A DNA stretch of 64,000 nucleotides from Mesorhabditis belari (taxonomy: Eukaryota > Nematoda > Chromadorea > Rhabditida > Rhabditidae), in contig CAUEEP010000937.1 of the NCBI GenBank assembly GCA_958450365.1, positions 682,501 through 746,500 on the forward strand, given 5' to 3'. This document shows, piece by piece, positions 46,346 through 59,124 of the stretch; within the stretch, counting starts at the first letter, position 1; each line of letters opens with the position of its first letter. Both the position numbers and the translations under genes were made by a program. The notes beneath the pieces were generated by a model that had not been told where the DNA came from, searched no databases, and saw only the letters and a program-made list of their open reading frames with translations.

Positions 46346-47702
46346 TCGTCTAATTTTCGTCTTATTTCGCTTAGAGTAAGAAAAAAAGACGAGAAAAAAG
46401 ACGAAAACCCAAAAATAAATGCAAATTGCTTATCAGTTCGACAAAATTTAGCCTAAAAATGCAAAAATTGGATCAAAAAAAGGAAAAAGAACGGCGAATT
46501 TCTTTTCTTTCGAAAGAAAAATCTGATCTGAAAGAATTTGATCAATTTTTTTTGGAAAAATTTAGCTAATTTTCTGGATCCTGATTTAATATTTTTCGCT
46601 GCCTGATTTTGGGTCCAGAATGGTTACACTTTGAAGGTCAATATCTTTGTCTAGAGATTCATATTTTTAATAACTATTTATATGATTGTATAGAGGACAG
46701 TTTAGGCTTTCCGATGATACCAAATAGAGCTTGATTGGACCATAAGAACCTTGAGAAAATCGAGCGACAAGCCTGAGTCGAGTCGCGCTGTTCTCTCGGT
46801 TTTGTTGCTGTTTTCTCAGCGTCAAAACAGTCAAAACACGCGTAACGTGCTTGAAAATGTTTTTTAAAATAACAAAAGCTACAAGTTGTTATGAGATGTA
46901 TAAAAAAATTCAAGTTGAGAAATCTAATCGCAGTCTTTTTCAATTTGGCGCTATTTTTGTATGGCCGCTTTTTTGAAGGGCGCTATTTTGACTAGGTTTT
47001 ATCGCGTAAAACAATCCTTTCCATTAATCTGAGAAAAAGAAAGCAAAACAAAAGCAAAACAAAAACAAAACAAAAACAAAAAAAAACACAGGCAAAACCA
47101 AGGAAAACCAAAAAAAAACAAATTAAAAAATGATTTTAAAACGAAAAAGAAACGACGACGCGACGCTCCCATCGACTACCTCGACATGACGGCGACGTCA
47201 ATTGGAATGCGACGTCGCGCAAAAATTAACATTTAACAAAAAGATAAAATTAACATTTAACAAAAAGATAAAAATTAACATTTAACAAAAAGATAAAAAT
47301 TAGCATTTAACAAAAAGATAAAATTAACATTTTAAAATTTGCGACAAATTCAAATTTCACATGAAAAAGTCTCAAAAAAACATTTTTTTCTCTAAAATTC
47401 TCCAAAAAGTAATTCTCTACTCTTGAAAAAACGCCTATTTTCTGGCACACTTAAAAGAGCACTATTTTTCCTGTGACATCAATCAAATGATAGAAGCAAT
47501 TTTTTAAACTTTTAACATTACAATAGGAAAAGTTACTTTCTGGCACACTGAAAAGAGCACTTTTCCTATTGTAGTGCTCTTTTAAGTGTGCCAGAAAGTG
47601 TGTCTGAAAAAAGCACAAAGTACGTCCTTTCAACTTATTTTCAATTCTTTTTAACAAAAATTTTCCCTTAAGAAATTCGATTGTTTTTTTTTTCTTAGAT
47701 TC
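46346..47702. other. spacer with simple repeats upstream of bro-1
   Basis: It contains CAAAACAAAAA repeats (47041-47118), five copies of a 24-bp ATTAACATTTAACAAAAAGA unit (about 47224-47332) and a hairpin at 47535-47599. No gene was seen. Confidence 0.6.
47535..47599. repeat. hairpin with 26-bp arms
   Basis: ACTTTCTGGCACACTGAAAA and the next six bases are inverted at 47574-47599 with one mismatch and a 13-nt loop. A third, direct copy of the TCTGGCACACTTAAAAGAGC block starts at 47441. Confidence 0.85.
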
Positions 47703-48869
47703 ATGTATTTATTACCAAATCAATCGGATCGTTTCGATGGAGACGAATTTCTGCACGAATTACGCGTCTACTATCAATGCAAATACTCAGTTCGTTTCTA
47801 AGGATATTGTCGTTTTTTTTTCGATTAATCATTAAATTAAATGCAAATTTCAATCCAGGAGATCCCACACGCACAAATCGGTGAAAGGCGTGCACAATTT
47901 CGACGCGAGTTCGACAATGGACGAGTGAGAGTGGTGAGTGACTTTGTACTTTCGTGCTCATTCTTATAAACGCACCATTTCTAGTGCAATGAGTTCACAA
48001 AAAGCTCATGCTTTCAATGCACTAGAAAAGCTAGAAAAGCTACTAGAAGTCGAGCTTAAAAGTGAGCCAAGATGAGGTTGAATTTGCGATTTCCCTCATC
48101 AGATCCATTCCCTATCTCCTCTTCTCATTCCTTTTTTTTTTTGTTTGTTCCAAATACCTGTGCCTTTTCTTTTTTCTTATCTCCGTGTGTCATCTCGATT
48201 TCCTTTTCTCCATTTTTTTCGATCCCAATCTCCGTGTCTCGTTTATGAGGTGTTCTTCAATTGAGAAAGGGCAAATCTGTCGAATCCTCACTCATTCCAA
48301 TCCTCCTTCTTTAAAGAACCAAAGTTTCGATGTGTCGTTGAAAGTTAGGAATAGACCTAGGCTCAATTAAAATAAGCTAATCTTGATTTCTTGGTCGTTG
48401 GCTTTAAATATGCAATATGCAATATGCAATATTCAATATCCAATATCCAATATCCAATATCCAATATCCAATATCCAAAACAAGAGAATTCCCAACCCGT
48501 CACCGTCGATCGCTAAAAAATCTGCGAGGACTCGAACCTGAGCAAAAAAAAAATGGATAGCTCGCTTTATATACAATCAGCTTATCCGCTAGACCACCGG
48601 CTCTCACGAAACGGCGCAAGAAAAGCCTTTTAAGCGAGATGTTGAAAACTTTCTTCTAACGTTCTTCCGCGAATTCTAATTCTAATTCAAATCAGCTCAG
48701 ATCAGATTCAAATCTAAATCAGACCAAGTTTGGTTGATTGTCACTAGAAAAAGTTGACTATAATTTATAGAATAAACAAAGTAATGAGATCTACCTCGAG
48801 TTTTGATCATCATCATCATCATCATCATCTTCATCATCATCATCTTCATCATCATCATCATCATCATCT

Positions 48870-48900
<31 letters not shown>

Positions 48901-50101
48901 CATCAAACGTAGATCATCAGAGCTCCAAATTCACCGGAAATCAGCCTGAAAATTGAGCTGACAATGAGAATCTATTTTTCGTTTTGAATTTAAAGTAAGA
49001 TCCCTAACTTTCTTAGCTTTCAATTGTAAAAATCAAATCAAAAAAAATTGAAAATGAAATTTCCAGACATTCAACAACGGGATCGCGCCCGCTTTCTGCT
49101 TATCGAATGAACGAAACTTCGCGAATGGAAGAGTGAGTTGAGAAATTTTGTGTAAAAATTTAAGACTTACAGTAAACCTTTCATCACTTTCTTTTCCAGT
49201 TTTCGATCATTTCCGAGCCATTTCTTTTCAACGGTGTTTTGGTGATTGCTCGCGGTTTCATCGACGAAAATTCACTCGAGGGACGGGTCAGAATTGAGAG
49301 AACCGAGCCCATTGGGTGAGTGGGAATTTTTCTAAACCATATCCAAAATAAAAAAACAATAAATTTTGATTAATAACTGTACTTTGACGTCACTCAAAAG
49401 AATCTATAGCTTTCCATAGCTCGATCTATAGCTTTCCAGAGCTCTATCTATAGCTTTCCATAGCTCTATCTATAGCTTCAAGAGTCATTTTTACTTCAAA
49501 AGTTTTACCTGCTTTAACAACACGTTTTTTCATTTCCTTTGCTTTCCTTGGCTTTCCTTTGCTTTCTTTGGCTTTCCTTGGCTTTCCTTTGCTTTCCTTG
49601 GCTTTCCTTTGCTTTCATTTGCTTTCTTTGGCTTTCCTTTGCTTTCTTTGGCTTTCCTTGGCTTTCTTTGACTTTCCTTGGCTTTCCTTTGCTTTCTTTG
49701 GCTTTCCTTGGCTTTTCTTTGCTTTCCTTGGCTTTCCTTTGCTTTCATTTGCTTTCCTTTGCTTTCTTTGGCTTTCCTTTGCTTTCTTTGGCTTTCCTTG
49801 GCTTTCTTTGACTTTCCTTGGCTTTCCTTTGCTTTCCTTTGCTTTCATTTGCTTTCATTTGCTTTCCTTTGCTTGACTTTCCCAATTTCCTTTTGCTACA
49901 CATCATTTGAATCGTTTCTGAATCATTTGAATCGCTTCTAAATCATTTGAATCAAATTGAAATCGTTGTAATCATTTGAATCGTTTAAATCTAAAAAAGC
50001 AATCAAAAAGAAAATCATTCAGAAATGTGATCGAGCCAAGTACAGCACAATTAAACGAAATGGATCGACTCTGTGCTTTGTATGATATTTCATCGAGTTG
50101 A
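47703..50101 (+). CDS. bro-1: core-binding factor beta subunit (BRO-1)
   Basis: Five exons give about 140 residues, the size of the CBF-beta core. Exon 1, MYLLPNQSDRFDGDEFLHEL and RVYYQCKYS, matches CBF-beta F-x-x-(E/D)EF-x-x-L...KY. Exon 2 has GERRAQFRREFDNGRVRV (family ERQARFQ-x-x-x-x-DGR). Exon 3 carries NERNFANGR. Exon 4, SEPFLFNGVLVIARGFIDEN followed by SLEGRVRIE, matches the family P-x-(I/L)-x-NGV-C-V-x-x-G-x-ID-x-x-x-L-x-G. Exon 5 ends LNEMDRLCALYDISSS. CBF-beta binds RUNX proteins and raises their DNA affinity; the C. elegans pair BRO-1/RNT-1 drives seam-cell division. The start is four nt after TTTCTTAG. Intron 2 (1.1 kb) and intron 4 (0.7 kb) are packed with repeats. Confidence 0.88.
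48408..48478. repeat. 8-bp repeat in bro-1 intron
   Basis: Runs of CAATATGC then CAATATCC, about eight copies, inside intron 2. Confidence 0.85.
48520..48607 (-). ncRNA. tRNA-like sequence in bro-1 intron
   Basis: On the minus strand: A-box GGTGGTCTAGCGGATAAGC and B box GGTTCGAGTCC. Between them, a ten-T run lies where a variable arm would be, which would also act as a Pol III stop. Decayed. Confidence 0.4.
48808..48904. repeat. ATC trinucleotide microsatellite
   Basis: About 32 ATC units with occasional ATCTTC or ACC interruptions, inside bro-1 intron 2. The poly-Met open frame on the minus strand is an artefact. Confidence 0.95.
49530..49880. repeat. 10-bp GCTTTCCTTT/G minisatellite in bro-1 intron
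   Basis: About 34 copies of GCTTTCCTTT, GCTTTCCTTG, GCTTTCTTTG and GCTTTCATTT fill half of intron 4. As with the 11-bp array, frames on both strands stay open through it without meaning. Confidence 0.95.
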
Positions 50102-50757
50102 TTTTACAATTTGAATCTGAATTCACCTCATTTCGATAATTCTAAACCCTTTCTCACTACCCAAAATCCCAATTTATAGAAAACTTGTAAAGATCTTTTA
50201 GTAGTCATTGTGTATGACTTTAATGGGCTACAGTATGCCAAAATTAAAGTAATTCTTTCCTTTTGGTATACTGTATTGATGATTTCGAGTAAAACTGTGA
50301 TTTCATTTTTTTACGGGTTTAAATATGCGGTTTTTAACCAAAAAGTGACCAAAAATTGAATAAAAGTTCTTTCAACTAAAATTTCACATAAATAACCAAA
50401 GAACCAAACCAAAAAAATGTGGTAGCATTAAAAATGTTTCCTAGCGAAAATTTTCTCTCACCAACATTATTTTTGCAAATCTTGTGCAAAATGATAATCG
50501 CTCTTGTAAATTTGTAGTCAATGCCTGTTTACATTCTTTCCAGATCGATTCATATACAAAACAATTTATAGCCACTAACACTAGCAATAAAAAACAACTA
50601 ACTACTAGAACCTTTTTATACAGACTTGAAATTCTGTGTTAAATACATACCTCGTTCAAATCATCACAATCACAAAAGGAATCAAGTAAAATACCGTACA
50701 AAATAGGAGAATACACAAAAATCCAACAAAAAAAAAAACGAAAAAGTTGCAATGATA
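50102..50757. other. convergent 3' flanks
   Basis: The 3' regions of bro-1 and of the large zinc-finger gene meet here. No gene was seen. Confidence 0.5.
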
Positions 50758-53700
50758 TCAATAACCCCGTGGCGGATAGTTTGGATAATTTCCCGAACGA
50801 TTTGATGGTGGTGGTGGAGGAGCACCTCGTAATTGAGACAACCTCGAAACCGGTTGAGGCTGGGGAGGAGCGTAGGGATCTAGGAAAAAACATAATCTAT
50901 TGAAAAGATATGAAATAACATACCACGAGGATACCCTGGATAGTTGTTTCCTTGTGGGTGTGGCCACTGCTGATCGTTTCCCTGAACAAAGAAAAATTAT
51001 TGTCCATCTAAAATGAGATAACCTGTGGTCGGGATGGGCCTCCATATTGAAGACCGCCTCGTGCAAATCCTGGTGATTGACTTCTTCCCGGCGTTGGTCC
51101 ACCCTTTGGCCCACCATATCTAGCATGCGGATCTCCGTAATCTATTTCCATCAACGGTTGAAGCTTTTGCTGTTGATTCGATGACGTTCCTTGTTGGTGC
51201 CTTTGCTAAAAGTAAAAAGTGTGAATCGACCAAAGAAAATGCTAATTACTTGTGGCTTCTCTGTCATCAAATTGTTGAGACTTCCGACGGCTCCTTCCCA
51301 ATCATCCTCGTCAAGCTGAAAAAGGCAACAATTTGAAAACAACTCCCAAAACTAAACCTCAATCATTTGAGGTGGCCTTCCTTGCCCCTGTATTCCTCTT
51401 TGTGGTTGACGTGGTTGTTCGGCTAAATGATAAAAATAAATACTTTAATAACAGAATTTCAAACCATGGCTAAAATCTCCTTCGAGATCCTCCTGAGATG
51501 GTCTGAAATCCGCGGGAAGCTGAAGATTTTTCCCCTATAAAGAAAAGAATAATAATAAGAGTAAAAATACAAACTGGAATTGGTTCAGGACCCGATTGAT
51601 AGTAATTGAAAGCATCTGGATTGTATCCTTTCTCTCGCAACTCCTTCCTCATTTTTTTGCGCATATTTCTAAAATTTGCATAAAAAAGGATTGCAAAGAT
51701 TTCCACCTTGTTGCTGAGGGTTTTCCGTCAGGATTCATTCGAGGCTCTTGAGAATTATAACCCTGACTTTGTCCACTCTAAACAATGTATTTTAGTTGTC
51801 AATCAGAACAATTTGAATGTTATTAATTCAAATCCTACCGGTCCGCTTTGATTCCGTATCGCTCCTCCTGGCATATTCGGCTCTCTACTTTTTACAGGGA
51901 AAACGGCATCATATCCATCTTCACTCGAGCGTCCAGCCTGTCCCGGATGAACTGGAACTGGCAACTGGCTTTTTGGCAACGGTGGACGATTTTGAACAGG
52001 TGGTGGGCTAAATTCAATTCAAATTCAAATTCAAATTCAAACAATGATATCATGTTTTAAGGTTAAATAGTTAAAACTTACTAATCCATAGGCGAATAAG
52101 TAGCTCCGGTGTTGCCAAACGGACGATTGTCATTTCTTCCTTGAGGTTTCGGCGGGGGCTGTTGGTCCTAAATTTTAGATTAGATTGTAGCGGATAGTCG
52201 ATTCTTTAGAAATCCAGTGATCACCATTGAATTCTGAAAGCTTACATGTGCTCCTGGGTAAATGTGCTTTACATTGGATTCCGTACTAAGAACGTCATCT
52301 GGTCGATGCACCTAAATTTCGCCGTTTAAAATGTAATGATGTGCAAATTCTTACTAGATTCGGGCGAAGTAGATCATCTCCATAGTTTCCTTTTGCTGAT
52401 GGTTGCGGTGCCGTCGATGTATTAACACTCGGGAATTTCAGTTGATTCAGCGTTCCTGAATTTTACTTTGAACAAAAGCAGTCATAGAATGCTTTGCTAG
52501 GACTTTGAAATTAATTTTCAGTTTGCCAAAGGAATTTCAGATCAAGTACCTTTTAGTCCAGAAAGAAGTGTCTGCAAATGTGGTGGCAAAGCAGAAGATG
52601 ATGAACCATCTTTGTGTGTCTAGATTTTCCAAATTAACGAAACAAATCGAAATTATCTTAGAAAAAGCCCTTCTTAAAAAGTACCTTGTTGCTTTTTCGG
52701 TAGTTGTGCTGCTGGATCCTTTCGTATTCCATAAAGATTTTCCGAGTTTTGGCCAAAGGTTGGGATTGAATCAACGCCAAAGTTCTTTGGTGGAGTCGCC
52801 TAAATGGATAAAATTTTGCAAATAACCCGTCAACAAATACCGGATTTGCCTCTTCAATCCCAAAAACGGAAAGATCAATTTTGGGTTTGGCCTTCGTTGG
52901 GTCTTGAGCGCTAGTTCCGCCAATCAAACTGCACACCTTTACAAGTAAAGCATCAGCTTCTGAGTCAGCGTTTCTTTTCAATCCCATCTAAAGAAGACAT
53001 TTTTGGGATATTTGGTTTGAAGCAATAGGAAATATGTTGTACTTACTTCCCCATAAATTTGGTTTATCATTTGATCATCCAAACTTCCACGTGTTTCTGC
53101 CTCTTTTTGCATTGTCACCAGCAAGCCAAGCATTTTCCGAAGTTGAGCCTAAAAATCTTAATATTCGTATTTCCAAGGCTTATCTACGTTTTCATTGTTT
53201 TCGCTTCTCGCTTGAGATGTCGACGGAGGCTAAATAAGATCTTTACCAGTTAATTTTAAAAACTGCAAACATTTGGAAGTGGCAATCGAGTGGCAGCGGC
53301 TTGCGATTCCAAAACTTTTGAAGCGGCCTAAAGATAGAAAGATAGACAAAACTGTGCTAGGAAAAATTACCTTTGTATCACCAATTTTCTGTAGGAACGC
53401 TGCTGCTGATTCTTCCCACGAAGGCGGATGTCCGATGGGAGCCGTGGAGTTTATTGGAATAAGTGGTTGCTAAAAGTGCTTATTATTTTTGCAGAGCAAG
53501 AATAGGCCAACCATTAAATGAGAACGATTTGGTGATCGACTTTTCGGGCGACGGCGATCACGTGATCTAAATAGTGAAATTTTCCATGGTCCTTAGCTTG
53601 CTGCTCTACCTCGATCTCTTTGCGACTTCTACTTGTGCTCCTTCTTCGATTTCTCGACGTTGACCTCCTTGGGCGATCCCGGGACCGTGATCTCCGTCGA

Positions 53701-56700
53701 TCACTTCCTCCTTTGTCTTTTCTGTTCCGCTTAGGACTAAAAGAGTTGTTTTTGATTTCACTTCAGCGATATACCTTGGACTTCGACTTGATCTCCTTCG
53801 TGCTCGATCGTCACTTCGTCTATCCATCTCATTATGCATCTAAAGAAAATTTTTAAAGAAACAGAAAATGTTCTCACCAAATTTTCCATTGGTCCGCCTT
53901 CCCAAACCATTGAAACATTCATGGGCATCATCGTATTTCTTCCGGGAAGCTCCAGATTCATCAAAGATGTATCCGATGGATCCACTGGGATCGGGCTTCC
54001 AGCTCCTAAATGGAAATTTTTTTAGGAAAAACCAAAAATGGTCACTTGGATCATATTTCCACGATTGATCTTGCGATAAATAATAATTCGGCCAAAGTCG
54101 TTGAACCACTTGTTTGTTCAAAACGGCTCGTAAACGCTGTGATAGTACAGCTCCAGGTTGTTCTCTCTAAAAACTCTAGGGACTCCACCTTTAAAACACT
54201 ATTAAACCTTCCAAAGCTCGACAGCAAACTGTTCAATCATACAGTCTCGAACCATTACATTCGTTTCCGACATCACCGCATTGTGGAACGCTACCCGGAA
54301 TTTGAACTAAAAAGTGACAATTTTACAGCTATTTTTTTTACCACAAACCAAATATGCTAGTCGATGCACATTGGATTCCATATGCTTAATCATCTCTCCA
54401 GCTAAAGCCCAATGACGACACAACGAACAATAGTAGGACTCAAGCTTCGGATCATCCAAACAAACGACCTAAATTTTTGTAGTTTCTTGTTTAAAAAACA
54501 AAACGTACTTCATATATTGATGCTAAACCAAGTAATCCTTGAACACTAGCCACATAAGTGTTAAATCTTTTGATTAAGGATACTTCTTCTTTTGGAATCG
54601 GTATCGTGCCTTGTCGCTCCACTAAAATAAAGAGTATATGGATGAACTATCAGTTTTGCCTACTAAAGTCAAGCAATTGCTCCCTTGATGTGATAATTGC
54701 TGGATCCAGAAGATAAGGGTCAACCGCCACATTTGCCAAAGTTGGTCGAACGGTTTGCCAGGGAATCGCTTGTTGGGGCATCAATTGGGGTGGCGGTCGA
54801 ATGTTCGGATTTGCCATATTGAAAGAAATTGGTTGACCCATCGACATCGCCACACTCGGAGGAGGAACACCTAAAATAACTGCGTATGGGGTCAATTTCC
54901 AAATTGGTTGCTTTGTAAATACAGTCATGGACAAGTCTTTTAACGTTGGCTTTTAGAAGTTTGTTCCTTGTATATCCTGATCCAAATCCGACCAATTTGC
55001 AAACGTTTAAAAGATTTAAAGAGCTTATTATCACTAGTTTTAGCATTAGCAAAACGATGGATTCAATGATTTATAATATGTCATGAGCTTTTTAAAAAAC
55101 AAAAATTTAGCCAAAAATCGATGGACAAAAGCCTTTTAACATCAGTTTTTTTGAGAAATTTTCTCTTTTTCTGTCTTTTTCCTTTTGATTTCTGGTTGCT
55201 AACTATAATTTTTTAGATGCCCGCCGCCTACTTATCAACTTCTGACAAAGAGAAAATCGTCAAAGCTCGAAAAAATGGGATGCCTAGAAAAGCGGTTGCT
55301 GAGCTCTTCCGCTGTACCGAAACAACTGTATCGCTTTGTTGTCTCCAGGGCCAAACTCGCGGGAAACGTTCATCGTGCATCAAAAAGTGGAGGTCCACCA
55401 GTTACAACTTTACGAGAAGACAATGCGCTCGTTCTGGTCCACAAGAAAAACCCAAATCTGAATGCCTCTGATGGCGTGGCTATGGTGAAGCAACAATTTA
55501 ACAAAGAAATTTCTCGAAAAACAGTGAGTCGACGCCTGATTCACGGTGGATTGATGACTAGAAGGGCCGCCAAGAAACCTCTGATGGTAGCTAAGCACCG
55601 GAGGCTTCGTCTCGAGTTTGCTAAGTATCAAAGTTGGACGTCGCATCATTGGGTCAATGTTGTGTTCAACGACAAATCGAAAGTGAATCTTTTCGCCCCT
55701 GATGGCAATCATTTGATACGGTGACCAGTCGGACAACTTTATAACATTAAATACTTGCGTCCTACAGTTAAATTTGGTGGGGGATCGATCATGGGGTAAG
55801 AACCTTTGTATTTTGTGCCTACTGATTTTCTGATTTCTAGGAGCAATGTCCAGAAATTCACTAGGCCCACTCGTCCTTCTAAACTTAACGCTGAATGCTC
55901 AACGCTACAAGACGATTCTGGAGAATGATCTTCTACCGTTTTCGACCGCAAATATGGGCCAAGGTTGGTTGCTTTACCAGGACAATGCCCCGTACCACAA
56001 GTCACAGCTGCTGATGAGACGCCGTGTTCGACTCGTCAATGGAGGAACGGCTCTGGTGCCAGGATGGTTCAAAGCAAACCGTGTTCAACTCGTGTCTGCT
56101 CCTCCCTATAGATCTGATTTGAATGTGATCGAGAACTTATGGGCGTTTGTGAAGTCGAAATTGAAGGTGAAACTATTCGGATCAAAAGTGGAGCTTTGGT
56201 ACTTCATCCATCGAGTCTGGACAACTCTTGGACCCCAAATTCTATGTGATCTGGTTGAGGGCATGCCAAGGAGAATTCAAGCAGTAATTGCGGCTCGCGG
56301 AGGACCTAATTAAGATATACAAAGAACAAACTTCTAAAAACCAACGACTTTTGTCCATGACTTTAAAACTCGATCGGGTTTCCCAATTTCGCTCGTTAGC
56401 TATGTTTTCTTTTTGCGTAAAATTCGTACCGGCATTGAAAGTTGGCGGTGGAACCGTGAATTGAACTGGATTTAGCATGGGTAAACCCGGCATCAGATTT
56501 GGTTGTGTGAGCGGTAAATTGAGAGTTGGTGCTGGCGGAATGATGAGTGAAGGCCGAGGTACAGAGGCAGATTGCCTTGAAGCGATCGCTGCCGATTGTT
56601 GTCGATTCTCCAGCTCAATTCGTCGAGCTTCGGTTTCAGCCTTACGACGTCGTACCTAAACATTCATAGCATGAGTGAAATGAGGGTGAAAACCCTTACA

Positions 56701-58753
56701 TCTTCAAGCTCTTGTTCCAACTTCTTCCTATCCTCAATCAGTTGCTTTTGCCGCTGTTTATCACGAATTTGTTCATCCAATCTCCGTCGCTCTTCACTCA
56801 ATCGTGCTTGCAAAATTGCCCGCTCTTTTCCTTTCTTTGTTTCCTCAATCATTTGCCTTTCCTGTTCCAACTAAAGTTCATCTCGGTTAAAATAGCTGCA
56901 ACGAAGCTTCACCCTATTTCTTGCTGCCTCAAGTTCTTGCTGTTTAGCAAAAGCTAAAGCCATTAATTGATCTCGCTCTTTTTGCTCTCTTGCTTCCATC
57001 ATAGCTCGGCGCTCTCTCGCTTCTTTTTCAAGTCGTTCTCGTTGAGCCTAAAACCTACTAAAATATGTTATTTTTAAAAAGCATAACCTCAATTTTCATG
57101 CGTTTTTCTCGTTGAGCAGCCTCCAATTTGTCTCGTTCAGCCTAAAAATTTCAATCTTCCATAATTTTTCAATTAAGCATTGAAGAAACAACATTCCAAC
57201 ATAAATAACACAAAACAACAATCAAATGATTGTTCAAACACCATACTTGTATGCGCGCTCTGGCTTTATACTCAGCTTCCCGTTGCTTTCTTCGTTCTTC
57301 ATCTTTCTTTTTCCTCGTTTCTTCCGCAACTTTTCTTTCTTCTTCCTCGGCTCGTCGTCTTTCATCTTCTTGTGCTCTTTGCATTGCGAGAATTGCCCGT
57401 CTTTGACGTTCTCCAAATGGATCGTAAACCATTATACAATATTGGCTTGGCGGCTTCACGTCTTTCAGAAGTTGTGCAAGAACCTAGAGTGAACAACTCA
57501 GCGTGTTATTTATGAATAAACGCTTCTTTCAGCTTCCATTCTTCTATGTGCAACTAATAGCCAACCTTCCGGAATTCACGGCCATTATCATTCTCCGCGC
57601 TTTGCTCAATCTTCTTCAATGCTGTCGGATGGTATTTGTGCTAAACTCATAAATAGACAATAAATTCTTTTCCAATGGCCAAACCACGTATTGAAGAATG
57701 TGAGTAGACGAACGAATGTGGCTCTCCAATGCCTGAGCTTTCCGCGGAAACGATACCAAGCATAGACGACAGTAAAAGTCACATTCTGTCGGATCCGGTG
57801 GTTCGATGTCATGCTCGTTGCTCTTCCTAAACCAATGATAAATTGAAAGTAATTTTCACAATTACCTCTCAACGATATCTTGTAGACCAACAATGGCCAA
57901 CACGAATTCATGCATTTTCAGCGTCTGGTTGTAGTGCCACGTGACTTTCTAAAACCAATCTTAAAGGCAGTCTTAGTGAAATTATTGTTTAAGAATGTTA
58001 ACAACCCTCTTTCTGGTCATTTCAAGATTTATTGAATACCAGATATCCGGAAGATTTAAAATCAGACTCCCCAAATAGTCCAGACTCGGAATCCGTGGTC
58101 GTTCCATGAAATTGTCGCAAATCTATTCCTGTCAGGGAAATGAATTCTGCATCTCTCAGATATCTGGCCTTCGATAAATCTTAATACACCGCCACATCAA
58201 GCAGATTGCGTTAAAATACGCCATGCATTTCTAAATCCATCGTTTTCAAAATCTTTACCTTTATTGGGTCCTTTTGCTCAAATTCTTTCACCGTATATCC
58301 AGAAGGTTGGTCGGTGAAACCATTCGGCGCTGAAAAACACATATTAGTCCAGTTTTTCTCGTTTAATTGAATTTTTCTTCTGTTAAAGTCGTATGTGTGT
58401 GCCTTGTGTGCTTTTTTTGTTTTTTGTTGTTGAGCATCTAAAACAACGTGAGCAAAATGACAAAATAAATAATGCAAAACAACAAACATACAAATGGCCG
58501 TTTAAGGCAACAAAAAATTCCATCAGAAAGGTAAAAAGCAGTAAAACAGCAAGAAAAAAATGTATTTAAAAAATTTCAAGCCCGTTAAATCACAAATCAA
58601 AGTCATAAATTGGGGTTTTTCCTCTATTGCAGATCCCGAAGAAGTTGTCCAATTGGTTGAAGATTTTTAAAGCCATAAATCCTTACCCATTTGACAAGAA
58701 AGAATAGCAATTTGTCGTCGTTGATGCTCTTCCTTTGAAAGATGTTCACTCAT
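50758..58753 (-). CDS. large zinc-finger, coiled-coil, RS-rich protein
   Basis: About 30 exons encode a protein well over 1,000 residues. In order: a helical N-terminus (MSEHLSKEEHQRRQ); an exon with LPDIWYSINLEMTRK; a C2H2 finger FYCRLCLVSFPRKAQALESH...H (57820-57690); a long Glu/Arg/Lys coiled coil (57430-56640); a Pro-rich region (VPPPSVAMSMGQPI); a second finger YYCSLCRHWALAGEMIKH...H (54440-54365); FKFRVAFHNAVMSETNVMVR; an RS region (SRSRDRPRRSTSRNRRR, 53830-53520); and a Gln/Pro/Gly/Tyr-rich tail ending YPPRGY. The fingers, C-x2-C-x12-H-x5-H, are matrin/U1-like, which with the RS region suggests nuclear RNA metabolism. The family was not recognised. The start is the first in-frame ATG after a TTTTTTTAG acceptor at 58802, with an overlapping short upstream frame. 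One intron holds a Tc1 element. Confidence 0.75.
54922..56363 (+). mobile_element. Tc1-family transposon in an intron
   Basis: The inverted ends read AGTCATGGACAA, then CGTTGG(C/T)TTTTAGAAG and TTTGTTC(C/T)TTGTATATC, inward on both sides. TA lies at 54920-54921 and 56364-56365. A subterminal direct copy of the end motif (GATGGACAAAAGCCTTTTAA) at about 55120 suggests paired transposase-binding sites, as in IR/DR elements. It lies in an intron of the large zinc-finger gene, in opposite orientation. Confidence 0.88.
55217..56313 (+). pseudogene. Tc1-like transposase, lightly damaged
   Basis: The frame opens MPAAYLSTSDKEKIVKARKN and continues through the first helix-turn-helix. It then slips one frame near 55330, continuing GNVHRASKSGGPPVTTLRED, KTVSRRLIHGGLMTRRAAKK and VVFNDKSKVNLFAPDGNHLI. 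A TGA interrupts it at 55722, then PVGQLYNIKYLRPTVKFGGG follows. A 45-bp intron-like segment (55798-55842, GTAAG to TTTCTAG) precedes SRNSLGPLVLLNLT, YQDNAPYHKSQ (second catalytic Asp) and SDLNVIENLW (third acidic residue, Glu). The DD34E pattern is recognisable, but one frameshift and one stop make it inactive as it stands. Confidence 0.85.
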
Positions 58754-59124
58754 ATCCTCGACAAGTTTGCTTGGCTCGGTGACGATTACATTTTGACATT
58801 TCTAAAAAAAGGGGTCTATTCGTTTTACGTATAGACCATTTCAGCTTTTTGGGGAAGCAAAGAAAGAAAATAAAAAGGAAATGGGCGATTTTGATCGAGT
58901 AACGCGCTACTTGATCATTTTCCACACTAAATTTGACATCTTTGTCAATTTAGGTATGTTCTGATAACTTTCTCTATTTTCATATTCAACATACGTTAAA
59001 CATGTGCAAATACAACACGTTTATTGCCTAAAACATGAAAATTTATTCAATTTCTACAATTTGAAACATATAATTTCCAAGAAACATGGTCAACCCAAAT
59101 TGCAAATAAATATCAATGACATTC
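58754..59124 (-). promoter_or_regulatory. intercistronic region between the two zinc-finger genes
   Basis: On the minus strand AATAAA (59042-59047) lies 78 nt after the upstream stop codon. Acceptors CATGTTTTAG (about 59031) and TTTTTTTAG (58802) follow before the next start. This is consistent with a two-gene operon. Confidence 0.5.

Noticed and set aside
48697..48906. Poly-methionine open frame on the minus strand
   Set aside because: A translation of the ATC microsatellite inside a bro-1 intron.
49530..49848. Lys/Glu/Ser-rich and Leu/Phe-rich open frames on both strands
   Set aside because: Translations of the 10-bp GCTTTCCTTT minisatellite in bro-1 intron 4.
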